Source: JAZKFT01 sp963845495
GTDB lineage: Bacteria > Bacteroidota > Bacteroidia > Chitinophagales > Chitinophagaceae
Direction: 5' to 3'
NCBI GenBank assembly: GCA_963845495.1
Contig: CAWJTH010000232.1
Location: forward strand, 1-12,724
DNA: 12,724 bases
Part shown: positions 1-6,715 of the stretch, in pieces
How positions within the stretch are numbered: the first letter of the stretch is position 1
Layout: the number at the start of each line of letters is the position of its first letter
The notes under the pieces: generated by a model
The model's database searches: none
The model's input: only the letters and a program-made list of their open reading frames with translations
What the model was told of the DNA's origin: nothing
Position numbers and translations under genes: made by a program

Positions 1-681
1 ATGATGAATGCGTCCGACGGGCATTTGCAACTTTTCCCTTTGTACGACCAGTCGGAATATACCGATGCGCCGAATGATTCCGTCCGCGGCCCTAAAAACT
101 GGATCGGTGCCATTTATTATAAAATCATCCAAAAAGAAAGCAATGGCAAAAAATATTACACACTGTTGGGTTTTGATGAAAATGGATTTCGCAGCACAAA
201 AAAGTGGATAGATGTGTTGACGTTCAATGAAAATCAACAACCCGTTTTTGGCGGCGATTATTTTTCGTTTGAAAAAACGGATTCCAACTTTGCGCAAGGC
301 TCCAAACGGTTCGACCTTGAATTTAAGAAAGAAGGTAGGGCAAGGTTAAATTATGATTCCGATATGGACATGATTATTTATGACCATTTGGTGAGTGAAA
401 ACAACGAGCCGGAAAAAAAATACACGTTGATCCCGGATGGCGATTCAGAAGGATTGAAATGGGAAAACGGTGCATGGAAGCATATTTCCAAAGTTTTTAA
501 TTACGTTACCAAAGAAGACCAAGAACCACATCCTGATCTGCTGATGGATGATAACGGTAACATAAACGAAGCTAAATTAGCCGAACAATCCAAGAAAAAC
601 GAGGCTAAAAAAGTGGATGCTCCGAATTATAAAAAGAAACCGAAGGTGAAATTGCCGGAAGTAAAAAATGATAACTTGTAG
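1..681 (+). CDS. Conserved Bacteroidota hypothetical protein, C-terminal part (5' end outside window)
   Basis: The frame is open from the first base, and the 226 residues look like the second half of a longer protein. There is no signal peptide or plausible start region, so the Met codons at position 1 are probably internal. The text resembles an uncharacterised family common in Bacteroidota: a 'LFPLYD' stretch near residue 12, an aromatic 'WIGAIYYKII' segment near residue 34, 'YTLLGFDENG' followed by 'STKKWIDVLTF' near residues 53-75, and 'MIIYDHLVS' near residue 123. The last 40 residues are rich in Lys, Asn and Glu and probably disordered. In related proteins known to me this region follows an exported N-terminal half, so a periplasmic or secreted location is likely but cannot be seen here. 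Function is unknown. It converges on the toxin gene with 13 bp between the stop codons. Confidence 0.75.
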   Translation: MMNASDGHLQLFPLYDQSEYTDAPNDSVRGPKNWIGAIYYKIIQKESNGKKYYTLLGFDENGFRSTKKWIDVLTFNENQQPVFGGDYFSFEKTDSNFAQGSKRFDLEFKKEGRARLNYDSDMDMIIYDHLVSENNEPEKKYTLIPDGDSEGLKWENGAWKHISKVFNYVTKEDQEPHPDLLMDDNGNINEAKLAEQSKKNEAKKVDAPNYKKKPKVKLPEVKNDNL

Positions 682-694
682 AAAGGCAGAATAT

Positions 695-1546
695 TTACTC
701 GAATTTAATTTTGTCTATTAAATCATTAAAATATTTAGCCGACCAAATATCCAATACTTTATCGTCCTTAATAAATCGGACAATATCTTCACGTACATCG
801 GGAAATGAAACTTTTGCTATTTTGTTTTTCAATAACTCAATAAATTGTTCTTTTGATATATTTCTTTCACTCCAATTGCCACTATCAATGGCTCTAACTA
901 AAAAATGTTGAAGATTTAAAGGGACACCTTTTTTTATATACCATTCCATATCGTACCAATCTCTTCCTTTTACCCGCTTCTTCCATTTCCGAAAAAGTAG
1001 GGCATGCATTTTTCCCGCAAAAAGATATGATAGCTTAAAACATTTTACATAAAAAGAAAATGGTTTCAACAACAATTTTTCTTCCGTTTCAAATTGAAGC
1101 GGCGGCTTGGTATCTACCTCAAGTTTTATTTTAACATTAGGCCGTAACATAAGCCCAGCTTGAGGCACAACACTTTCCAAAACCAATTCCTTCCAAACCG
1201 TTTCTGATTTTAAAAAAGCAGAATCAATATTCGACTCACTGTTTTTATGTTTTTCTTTCACACTTACTTGCATGCCCAAAGCATTAAATTCTGCAACAAT
1301 TCCTTTAAGATAAAATTCCAGCGAAAAATTTGGGTTTACCTCAAGTAATGAAAAATCAAGATCTTCAGAAAACCTATCCAGGTCATAAAATATTCTTAAA
1401 GCGGTGCCTCCATAAAAAGCAGCTTTTTCAAAAAAACCACTTCTTTGTAAACCAGCCAACGCAATTTCTTGCATCATTTCTCTTAAAGCCTGCTCCGCAT
1501 CTGCTTGATTTTTAGGATGGTATTCCTCAAGCCATTCTTTTATCAT
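695..1546 (-). CDS. abiEii: AbiEii/AbiGii-family nucleotidyltransferase toxin (type IV toxin-antitoxin)
   Basis: This 283-residue protein carries the hallmarks of the AbiEii nucleotidyltransferase-like family. 'YGGTALRIFY' (residues 45-54) is followed by 'RFSEDLDF' (58-65), giving the GGT...RxSxDxD metal and nucleotide site with D62 and D64. A third acidic candidate is D145 in 'KLEVDTKPP'. 'AGKMHALLFRKWKKRVKGRD' (177-196), with a 'YDM' just after, is the downstream Lys/Arg-rich motif of the family. Characterised AbiE toxins are bacteriostatic, and members of the wider family transfer nucleotides to RNA or protein targets; the target here is unknown. It is the second gene of a pair: its ATG lies 20 bp inside the 3' end of the antitoxin gene, implying translational coupling. 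All visible catalytic residues are intact, so the toxin is probably functional. AbiE modules protect against phage or stabilise DNA segments; which applies here cannot be seen. Confidence 0.92.
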   Translation of the reverse strand: MIKEWLEEYHPKNQADAEQALREMMQEIALAGLQRSGFFEKAAFYGGTALRIFYDLDRFSEDLDFSLLEVNPNFSLEFYLKGIVAEFNALGMQVSVKEKHKNSESNIDSAFLKSETVWKELVLESVVPQAGLMLRPNVKIKLEVDTKPPLQFETEEKLLLKPFSFYVKCFKLSYLFAGKMHALLFRKWKKRVKGRDWYDMEWYIKKGVPLNLQHFLVRAIDSGNWSERNISKEQFIELLKNKIAKVSFPDVREDIVRFIKDDKVLDIWSAKYFNDLIDKIKFE

Positions 1547-2180
1547 AATTCTTTAATGTTTTTACAAGCATATTAATGCTTGCTTTTTTGGGAGCATCTA
1601 CAATCCATTTGCTTATTTCACCTATGTTAAGATTCATTAAATCTTCTCTTTCTATCCGTAAATCATCTATCAACAATTCTAAGACCTGTTTGGCGCTACG
1701 CAATAAAATACCTGAAGTGGTAATAATTTTGTCACATAAAGCTTTTTCGGGAGAAGCAATCAATATTGCTTGTTTTTTTGTTAACTCTACCCGATGAATG
1801 CCAAATGAATAATAAGGTAAAGGCATGTGAATATAACTAAACTTACCAATCGGTGTTTTATAATATTTTGTATAACTTGTTGTTACTGAACTAGTTTCAT
1901 ATACTTTCTCAGGAATAAGCCCCCAATACGAAAGTGCTGTTTCTAGAGAAATATAGCTTGGCCCCCAAAGGTGGTTTGCCAATAAAAATGGCGTTGGTCC
2001 TGTTACATCCAATTTTGCACCTGGTACGTAAACTCCTCTTTTAACGAGTAACAATTGTTCTTTTTTTACCAATTCATTTATTTTATCATAAGGCCGGTTA
2101 TACTCCCTTAATAAATCAAGCATTAACTGCTTTGTAATTGGCTCTTCTGCATAATTTGATATGGCATCTGTAACTTGCAA
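1527..2180 (-). CDS. abiEi: AbiEi-family antitoxin and likely autorepressor, TTG start
   Basis: This 217-residue protein matches the AbiEi-type antitoxin architecture. An N-terminal winged-helix region (about residues 14-53, ending 'VKRGVYVP') is followed by the characteristic 'YISLETALSYWGLIPE' block (76-91) and an 'ASPEKALCDKI' block (142-152). In the family the N-terminal domain binds operator DNA and the C-terminal domain neutralises the toxin. The start is probably TTG at 2178-2180: the codon immediately upstream is TAA in frame and the next in-frame Met is residue 20, which would cut into the DNA-binding domain. A rare start codon may limit expression. The gene overlaps the toxin gene by 20 bp, antitoxin first, the usual order for AbiE. 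The palindrome 70-95 bp upstream is a candidate operator. Exact subfamily (AbiEi_3 or _4-like) is not resolved from sequence alone. Confidence 0.9.
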   Translation of the reverse strand: MQVTDAISNYAEEPITKQLMLDLLREYNRPYDKINELVKKEQLLLVKRGVYVPGAKLDVTGPTPFLLANHLWGPSYISLETALSYWGLIPEKVYETSSVTTSYTKYYKTPIGKFSYIHMPLPYYSFGIHRVELTKKQAILIASPEKALCDKIITTSGILLRSAKQVLELLIDDLRIEREDLMNLNIGEISKWIVDAPKKASINMLVKTLKNYDKRMA

Positions 2181-2251
2181 TTAATATAGGTTTAATATCA
2201 AGTTTAATTTGAAAATAACCACTTAAATCATTTAATGTAAAAATAACTGGT

Positions 2252-2276
2252 TTTTATCGGAATAATTCCGATAAAA
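2252..2276. promoter_or_regulatory. Perfect palindrome, candidate AbiEi operator
   Basis: Two perfect 12-base arms, TTTTATCGGAAT (2252-2263) and its reverse complement (2265-2276), flank a single A. The site lies 72 bp upstream of the abiEi TTG, in the gap between abiEi and the divergent peptidase gene. On the minus strand a one-mismatch TAnnTTTG-like element (TATTTTTA, 2245 down to 2238) would put a -33 element inside the palindrome, so a bound protein could block transcription. AbiEi proteins studied elsewhere repress their own promoter through inverted repeats. That this palindrome is the operator is inference; it has no T-run that would suggest a terminator. Confidence 0.55.
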
Positions 2277-2303
2277 TGAAAAATATTTTACAATGTTATT
2301 AGC

Positions 2304-2379
2304 CTGTCAAATAAACTTGGTATGGATATTTAAGCGTTTTGCTTTCGCTTCTTATTGAAATTTTGATTTTATTTGACAG
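2304..2379. repeat. 76-bp inverted repeat with inner hairpin upstream of the peptidase gene
   Basis: CTGTCAAATAAA (2304-2315) is repeated inverted and exactly at 2368-2379. A second small stem, AAGCG (2332-2336) with CGCTT (2346-2350), sits near the centre. The flanks also nearly pair (AGC on the left against GCT on the right, with one extra C). It ends 33 bp before the peptidase ATG. It may be a 5'-UTR structure, a short MITE-like remnant or a bidirectional regulatory site; no target-site duplication is evident. Weak TAnnTTTG-like matches (AAATTTTG at 2358, TTTATTTG at 2368) overlap its right side, so the peptidase promoter may lie within it. Confidence 0.6.
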
Positions 2380-2412
2380 CTCATAAATTTAAAGACAACA
2401 AAAACTTTTATT

Positions 2413-4038
2413 ATGCCAATAAGAATGGTGGATGATGACCAAGATCCTAACGATAATAATTACAACGACAATAATGGTGGCGGCGGCAACTCTGGCGGTG
2501 GCGGCGGAAATTTAGGTGGTTTGTTTAACTTACTGCCGTTGTTGTTTGGATTGTTTCGCAGTAAGTTTGGCATTTTTATTTTATTGTTATTGGGTATCGG
2601 TTATTATTTTATGAATTCAAGAGGCTGTAATCCTTCGGGTGGAATTACACCAACTTCTAACAATAACAACAGTGGCAATCTAAAAAGTAACGACGGCATT
2701 TTAGACCCCAACGTTTTTAAAAAAGCTTCCGTTTACGAAGGGCTTGAGGATGACCAAGTAAAAAACCCTTTGCCCGAATCAGTTAGCCTTTTGCGTTTTG
2801 CGCCCGATCCTGGCAACCAAGGCAAACAAGGCAGTTGCGTGGCGTGGAGCAGTGCCTACGCGGCCAGAACTATTTTAGAATCGGCCAGCAAAGGCATTAA
2901 TCCGAATAGCACCGCTTTTAGCCCTTCATTTTTATATAACCAAATTGGCCAAGATGGTTGTGAGGGTAGTTATATATTGAAAGCCATGCAATTTATGACC
3001 CAAAACGGGGCATTACCAATAACCGAATTTCCTTACACCGACCAAAATTGCAGCCGTCAGCCAAATAGTAGCCAAATGCAAGAAGCTGCCAATTACAAAA
3101 TACACGGTTTTAATAGGCTTACTACCAGCGAAGACCCGAGCGGCATAAATATTAGGGCTGTAAAAGAACATTTGGCAAAAGATGCACCCGTTGTAATTGG
3201 AATGATGGTAGGCGGAACTTTTATGCAAGATATGTTGGGAAAAAAAGTTTGGGAACCAACAGCGGAAGACCACAGCATGAGCGGCTTTGGCGGTCATGCC
3301 ATTTGTGTTATTGGATACGATGATAAAATTGCCGGAGGCGCTTTTCAAATAAGAAATAGTTGGGGCCCCGAATGGGGCGAAAACGGTGTGGCTTATGTAC
3401 GTTATCCTGATTTTAAAGAGTTTGTGCGTGAAGCCTACGGCATTGATCCATTGCCAAAGGCAGGGGCGGCTTTAAACCAACCATTCGATTGCGAAATTGG
3501 ATTGATGGCTGTTGACAAAAAAGGTAAACCGTTGAATTACATATCTTTAACAAGTGGAAGCGCAAATACTTTTACTTCGCAAAGCGTTGCAAAAAACTCA
3601 AAGTTTAAGGTAGAAGTAAAAAATACGAACGAATGCTACGTATATGTTTTTGGTCAAGAAACCGATGGTAGCAGTTATACACTTTTTCCATATCCTACTA
3701 AAGCTGACCCCACCAAAACTGCTTACACGCCATATTGTGGCATTACGGGCTATCGACTTTTTCCCAAAAGCCAAAGTATGAGCCCAGATTCAATTGGGAA
3801 TAAAGACTATATGGCGGTAGTGGTTTCTAAACAACCGCTTAATTGGTATACTTTAAACCAAGCCATCAGCAAAAATCATGGCAATTATACACAAGCGGTT
3901 TCATCGGCGCTTACCAGCAGCGGCGTTACGCTTGGCACTATGCAAGTAAACACAACCGGCAAAGGCAATATGCATTTTACCGCCCCGGCCAACGACAAAA
4001 GCGTAGCTTATGCCGTGGTTGAAATTAATAAACAGTGA
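2413..4038 (+). CDS. Membrane-anchored C1 (papain-like) cysteine peptidase with DUF4384-like C-terminal domain
   Basis: The 541-residue protein has four visible parts. Residues 1-40 are acidic, then Asn/Gly-rich and low-complexity. A hydrophobic stretch at about 52-67 ('FGIFILLLLGIGYYFM') is a single membrane anchor. A papain fold spans roughly 110-345: oxyanion Gln Q136 and nucleophile C142 in 'NQGKQGSCVAWSSAYA', catalytic H295 in 'GGHAICVIGYDD', and N315 in 'RNSWGPEWGENG'. The Gln-to-Cys spacing of six equals that of papain, so the enzyme should be active. The last part (about 358-541), with 'CYVYVFGQETDGSSYTLFP' at 408-426 and 'YMAVVVSK' further on, resembles DUF4384. There is no obvious propeptide of the classical inhibitory type. 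The peptidase domain probably faces the periplasm, although the short charged N terminus is not a typical signal peptide. Substrate is unknown. It stands alone between inverted repeats on both sides. Confidence 0.85.
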   Translation: MPIRMVDDDQDPNDNNYNDNNGGGGNSGGGGGNLGGLFNLLPLLFGLFRSKFGIFILLLLGIGYYFMNSRGCNPSGGITPTSNNNNSGNLKSNDGILDPNVFKKASVYEGLEDDQVKNPLPESVSLLRFAPDPGNQGKQGSCVAWSSAYAARTILESASKGINPNSTAFSPSFLYNQIGQDGCEGSYILKAMQFMTQNGALPITEFPYTDQNCSRQPNSSQMQEAANYKIHGFNRLTTSEDPSGINIRAVKEHLAKDAPVVIGMMVGGTFMQDMLGKKVWEPTAEDHSMSGFGGHAICVIGYDDKIAGGAFQIRNSWGPEWGENGVAYVRYPDFKEFVREAYGIDPLPKAGAALNQPFDCEIGLMAVDKKGKPLNYISLTSGSANTFTSQSVAKNSKFKVEVKNTNECYVYVFGQETDGSSYTLFPYPTKADPTKTAYTPYCGITGYRLFPKSQSMSPDSIGNKDYMAVVVSKQPLNWYTLNQAISKNHGNYTQAVSSALTSSGVTLGTMQVNTTGKGNMHFTAPANDKSVAYAVVEINKQ

Positions 4039-4040
4039 TA

Positions 4041-4163
4041 AAAGCGTAAAGCTGAAAGCATAAAGCAAAAAGCTGAAAGCGTAAAACGTAAAAGCTAAAC
4101 TTGAATCAATGGGTTTAAATTGTAAGGCTCATGCTTTCAGCTTTTGGCTTTAAGCTTTTCGCT
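4041..4163. repeat. Long imperfect hairpin made of repeated AAAGC words
   Basis: The core arms are 4055-4080 and 4133-4158, matching at 24 of 26 positions, with a 52-base loop. Each arm contains short words repeated in tandem (AAAGC, AAAGCTG), and weaker pairing continues outside the core (about 4041-4054 with 4159-4163). It begins right after the peptidase stop codon and ends next to the TMEM175-like gene. A hairpin this size could end or protect the upstream transcript, but there is no T-run after it. Its right arm also contains the -33 element of the next gene's predicted promoter. Architecture resembles the repeat at 7117-7241, although the sequence differs. Confidence 0.75.
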
Positions 4164-4171
4164 TACTTTTG
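4143..4171 (+). promoter_or_regulatory. Predicted Bacteroidota-type promoter of the TMEM175-like gene
   Basis: TTTG at 4143-4146 and TACTTTTG at 4164-4171 are separated by 17 bases. This is an exact match to the TTTG/TAnnTTTG pattern recognised by the primary sigma factor of this phylum. The -7 element ends 18 bp before the ATG at 4190, so the leader would be very short. The -33 element is inside the right arm of the preceding inverted repeat. Confidence 0.6.
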
Positions 4172-4189
4172 ACCATAACAAATTAAACA

Positions 4190-4780
4190 ATGGGAAAAGG
4201 GAGATTAGAAGCTTTTAGTGATGGCGTAATTGCCATCATTATCACAATTATGGTACTAGAACTAAAAGTACCCCACGGAGAAAATCTAGTAGATTTAAAA
4301 CCATTAATTCCCGTTTTTTTAAGTTATGTATTGGGCTTTATAAATGTAGGTTTGTATTGGAACAACCACCACCACATGTTGCACACTGCCAAAGTAATAA
4401 ATGGTAAAGTTTTGTGGGCCAACCTACACTTGCTGTTTTGGCTTTCTTTGGTGCCTGTGGCTATTGCTTGGATGGGCGAATCGCATTTTGAAAAATGGCC
4501 TAATCTTATATACGGAATTATTATGTTAATGGCCGGCGTGGCTTATGTGATTTTACAACAAGAACTAATTAAAGCAAACGGTAGGGATTCTTTACTGGCA
4601 AAAGCCGTAAAAAATGATATGAAGGGAAAGCTTTCAACAATGCTTTACGTAGTAGCTATTGCCCTAATATTTGTAAACCACTGGATAAGCCTAGTTATTT
4701 ATATCGTTATTGCTTTAATGTGGCTGGTACCCGACAAAAGAATCGAAAATTCCATTACCGCAGAAAAATCAGACCTTTAA
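4190..4780 (+). CDS. TMEM175/DUF1211-family potassium-channel-like membrane protein
   Basis: This 196-residue protein starts with the family signature 'RLEAFSDGVIAI' (residues 5-16); the FSDG motif sits in the first membrane helix that lines the pore of TMEM175 channels. About six hydrophobic helices are visible, near residues 12-27, 41-57, 75-95, 104-124, 148-163 and 165-181. 'WNNHHHMLH' (57-65) after the second helix and 'ANLHLLFWLSLVP' (77-89) in the third are also typical. Bacterial members are about 200 residues with one six-helix repeat and form tetrameric K+ channels; a role in setting potassium permeability is inferred from the family. Its own promoter is predicted just upstream, and the next gene is convergent, so it is probably transcribed alone. 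No truncation is seen. Confidence 0.9.
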   Translation: MGKGRLEAFSDGVIAIIITIMVLELKVPHGENLVDLKPLIPVFLSYVLGFINVGLYWNNHHHMLHTAKVINGKVLWANLHLLFWLSLVPVAIAWMGESHFEKWPNLIYGIIMLMAGVAYVILQQELIKANGRDSLLAKAVKNDMKGKLSTMLYVVAIALIFVNHWISLVIYIVIALMWLVPDKRIENSITAEKSDL

Positions 4781-4838
4781 ATAATACCAAAGGATTCATT
4801 TTCAATTAAATATCAATTCAAATGCTTCCTTTTTATAG

Positions 4839-5987
4839 TCATCGTGAAAAAGCATTATTAATTACTACATGTGAAGCAATCCGCCCCAAAGCATCTGAAC
4901 ACATGGCTGAATACCCGTTACCACCAGTGGCTATAATAACGTTTCGGTTTAGTTCGCCAATGTATTGTTTGCCGTGCGGTGTTCTGGTAATAATGCATCT
5001 TTTAGTAATAAAATCTTCAAATACAACTTTTGGCAAAATAGTAATCAGCGCATTTTTTAAATCCTGCAAATGCATATCGCTATTACCTTTCAAAAACCAT
5101 TTTTTGATGTCGGCTAAATCTTCGAAATAAATATCTGCTGGAAAATTGCACCCCATTTTTATGTAATAATTCCCGTCGGGATATTTTATTGGTCTTACTA
5201 AATAAATACCATCTAAATTTTTAGTATTTATTTCATATAAAAGCGATGGCAGTTTTGATAATCGTTTTGCCTCGGTTTCATTTATTTTGGCTAAAACAAT
5301 CGTTTCGCTTTTTAATGTTAATGCCAATTTTTTCCCTTCGGGTACGGGCAAAAAATTGGAGAACGAACCCGGTGCCAATAATATTTTTTTTGTAGAGAAC
5401 ACATTTCCATCAAAGGTTGTCACATCAATTTTATCTTTTCCATAATCAACGGCAGAAACAGTCTCCGCAAAAACCTGGCCACCCTTTTGTTTAAAAACTT
5501 CCAGCTGTGCCTTGATTAAAAGTCTTGGATTGATGCTACCCGATGGAGCCATTTCTATCATTCCGTGCGAAGCATCGGGAAAAACATATTGAGGAAATGC
5601 TTTGTGGATAGATTCCCCATTATTAAAAAAACGACAATCGATATTAAATTGTTTTGCTTGTGATGGTGCCATTTTCAAGTAATCATCTAGGCCATCGGGC
5701 TGCACATATAAACAGCCAATAGCATCATGAAACTGAATACCAGATTGATTTTCAAGCTGTTGATATATTCCCGTAGATTGTATGTTCAATAAAGTCCAAA
5801 CTTCATCCAGCCCAATTTGGCGCTGAATTCTTGCTTGGTCGTAATGGCTGGCAAATACGGTTGCTGTTGAAAGATCGGTCGGCTCATCGGGGCCAATTAT
5901 GGCTACATTTTTTAAGGATTGCGCCAAATACTTGGCTGCAGCAGATCCCATCAATCCTTTTCCAACCACAATACAATCGTATACCAT
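4839..5987 (-). CDS. FAD-dependent oxidoreductase of the DAO/sarcosine-oxidase-like family
   Basis: The 382-residue protein opens with 'MVYDCIVVGKGLMGSAA', an FAD-binding GxGxxG site (G9, G11, G14) right at the N terminus. I therefore choose the Met at 5985-5987, although the frame extends 16 codons further up to 6035. 'APSGSINPRLLIKAQ' is a typical mid-protein DAO segment. Near the C terminus 'KRCIITRTPHGKQYIGEL' aligns by eye with the MSOX-family block whose Cys binds FAD covalently; that residue would be C331 here. 'ATGGNGYSAMCSDALG' (353-368) is the closing flavin-contact motif. Family members oxidise secondary or primary amines such as sarcosine or N-methyl amino acids, making H2O2. The substrate here is not predictable. 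It lies 90 bp downstream of doxX on the same strand and may be co-transcribed. No terminator is clear in the gap to the convergent gene. Confidence 0.85.
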   Translation of the reverse strand: MVYDCIVVGKGLMGSAAAKYLAQSLKNVAIIGPDEPTDLSTATVFASHYDQARIQRQIGLDEVWTLLNIQSTGIYQQLENQSGIQFHDAIGCLYVQPDGLDDYLKMAPSQAKQFNIDCRFFNNGESIHKAFPQYVFPDASHGMIEMAPSGSINPRLLIKAQLEVFKQKGGQVFAETVSAVDYGKDKIDVTTFDGNVFSTKKILLAPGSFSNFLPVPEGKKLALTLKSETIVLAKINETEAKRLSKLPSLLYEINTKNLDGIYLVRPIKYPDGNYYIKMGCNFPADIYFEDLADIKKWFLKGNSDMHLQDLKNALITILPKVVFEDFITKRCIITRTPHGKQYIGELNRNVIIATGGNGYSAMCSDALGRIASHVVINNAFSR

Positions 5988-6077
5988 ATTAAACTGGGCA
6001 ATAGTTTTAACGAGAAAAGCAGCTATTACAATCAATTTTTACAGATCTGTTTAAAACTTACAGCCGCTAACAAAATA

Positions 6078-6494
6078 TTATCTACGTGTTTTAAACAAGG
6101 CATTGTCAACGCTTATTTTTCCGGCACCTGTTATCAACAAAAAAACATAAATAGTAAGAAAAAGAAATGCGTTTTGACCAGTCCCAAAAATTTCTCCTTT
6201 GTGGGCTGTAAAAACGGCTACCGTCATATTTATAATCAATGGAATTAATACAAATCTTGTTAGCATACCTGCCGCTAGCATCAGCGAGCAAAAGAACTCT
6301 GCAAAAATGACCAATGCTAAAGAAACTGCATTTCCTAATCCCATAAACGAGATAAATTTAGCTTTCATATCTGCAAAATGAGCCAACTTATCATACCCAT
6401 GTGGTATCATTAAAACCGCCGCCGTCATCCGTAACAAGAACAAAGCAAAATTTGTACTTGATTGATTTATAGCGGTTGACAAAAAACTTCTCAT
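6078..6494 (-). CDS. DoxX-family small membrane protein
   Basis: A 138-residue protein with four hydrophobic helices, at about residues 15-31, 55-77, 78-97 and 107-124. Family marks are 'LLRMTAAVLMIPHGYDKL' (20-37), with the conserved His-Gly and Lys (H32, G33, K36), and the C-terminal 'TGAGKISVD' (122-130). DoxX proteins are named after a subunit of an archaeal terminal quinol oxidase, but most bacterial members have no proven role; links to redox stress and thiosulfate or quinone chemistry have been suggested. The downstream gene on the same strand is a flavin oxidase that would produce H2O2, so a shared redox role is possible but is inference only. The gene is complete and of usual length. 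A possible promoter lies just upstream. Confidence 0.88.
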   Translation of the reverse strand: MRSFLSTAINQSSTNFALFLLRMTAAVLMIPHGYDKLAHFADMKAKFISFMGLGNAVSLALVIFAEFFCSLMLAAGMLTRFVLIPLIINMTVAVFTAHKGEIFGTGQNAFLFLTIYVFLLITGAGKISVDNALFKTRR

Positions 6495-6513
6495 TATATA
6501 TTTACTTTATATG

Positions 6514-6548
6514 TAAAAGTATGAATTATATTTTTCTAAATAATCAAA
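6514..6548 (-). promoter_or_regulatory. Possible promoter of doxX
   Basis: Read on the minus strand, TTTG (6548 down to 6545) is followed after 23 bases by TACTTTTA (6521 down to 6514), one mismatch from TAnnTTTG. The doxX ATG begins 19 bp further on. The spacing is at the upper limit for this promoter type, so the call is tentative. Confidence 0.35.
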
Positions 6549-6678
6549 CATCAAATAAAAAAAATTTGAATAGATTTTCGCCTAACAAACCATCGTACCG
6601 TTTAAATCAAATTTTAAGCCACAATAAAAAGTAGGTATCATTTAACCAAACAACTGGCCACATCTGGCGTCGCAGTTG

Positions 6679-6686
6679 TAAATTTG
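6679..6686 (+). promoter_or_regulatory. Predicted -7 element for ccmE
   Basis: TAAATTTG is an exact TAnnTTTG match ending 29 bp before the ccmE ATG. The expected -33 TTTG is weak: the nearest candidate is CTGG at 6654-6657. The remaining sequence between doxX and ccmE (6549-6678) shows no gene. Confidence 0.45.
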
Positions 6687-6715
6687 CCGCTGATTGATTT
6701 TTTTGAAATACAGTT

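Noticed and set aside
3013..3348. Minus-strand reading frame inside the peptidase gene
   Set aside because: It is the reverse complement of the conserved catalytic region of the peptidase and resembles no protein family.
4055..4158. Rho-independent terminator after the peptidase gene
   Set aside because: The hairpin is very long, has a 52-base loop, and lacks a following T-run; a promoter element lies in its right arm.
5988..6035. 16-residue N-terminal extension of the flavin oxidase
   Set aside because: The FAD-binding strand and GxGxxG of this family normally start within a few residues of the N terminus, which fits the internal Met at 5987.
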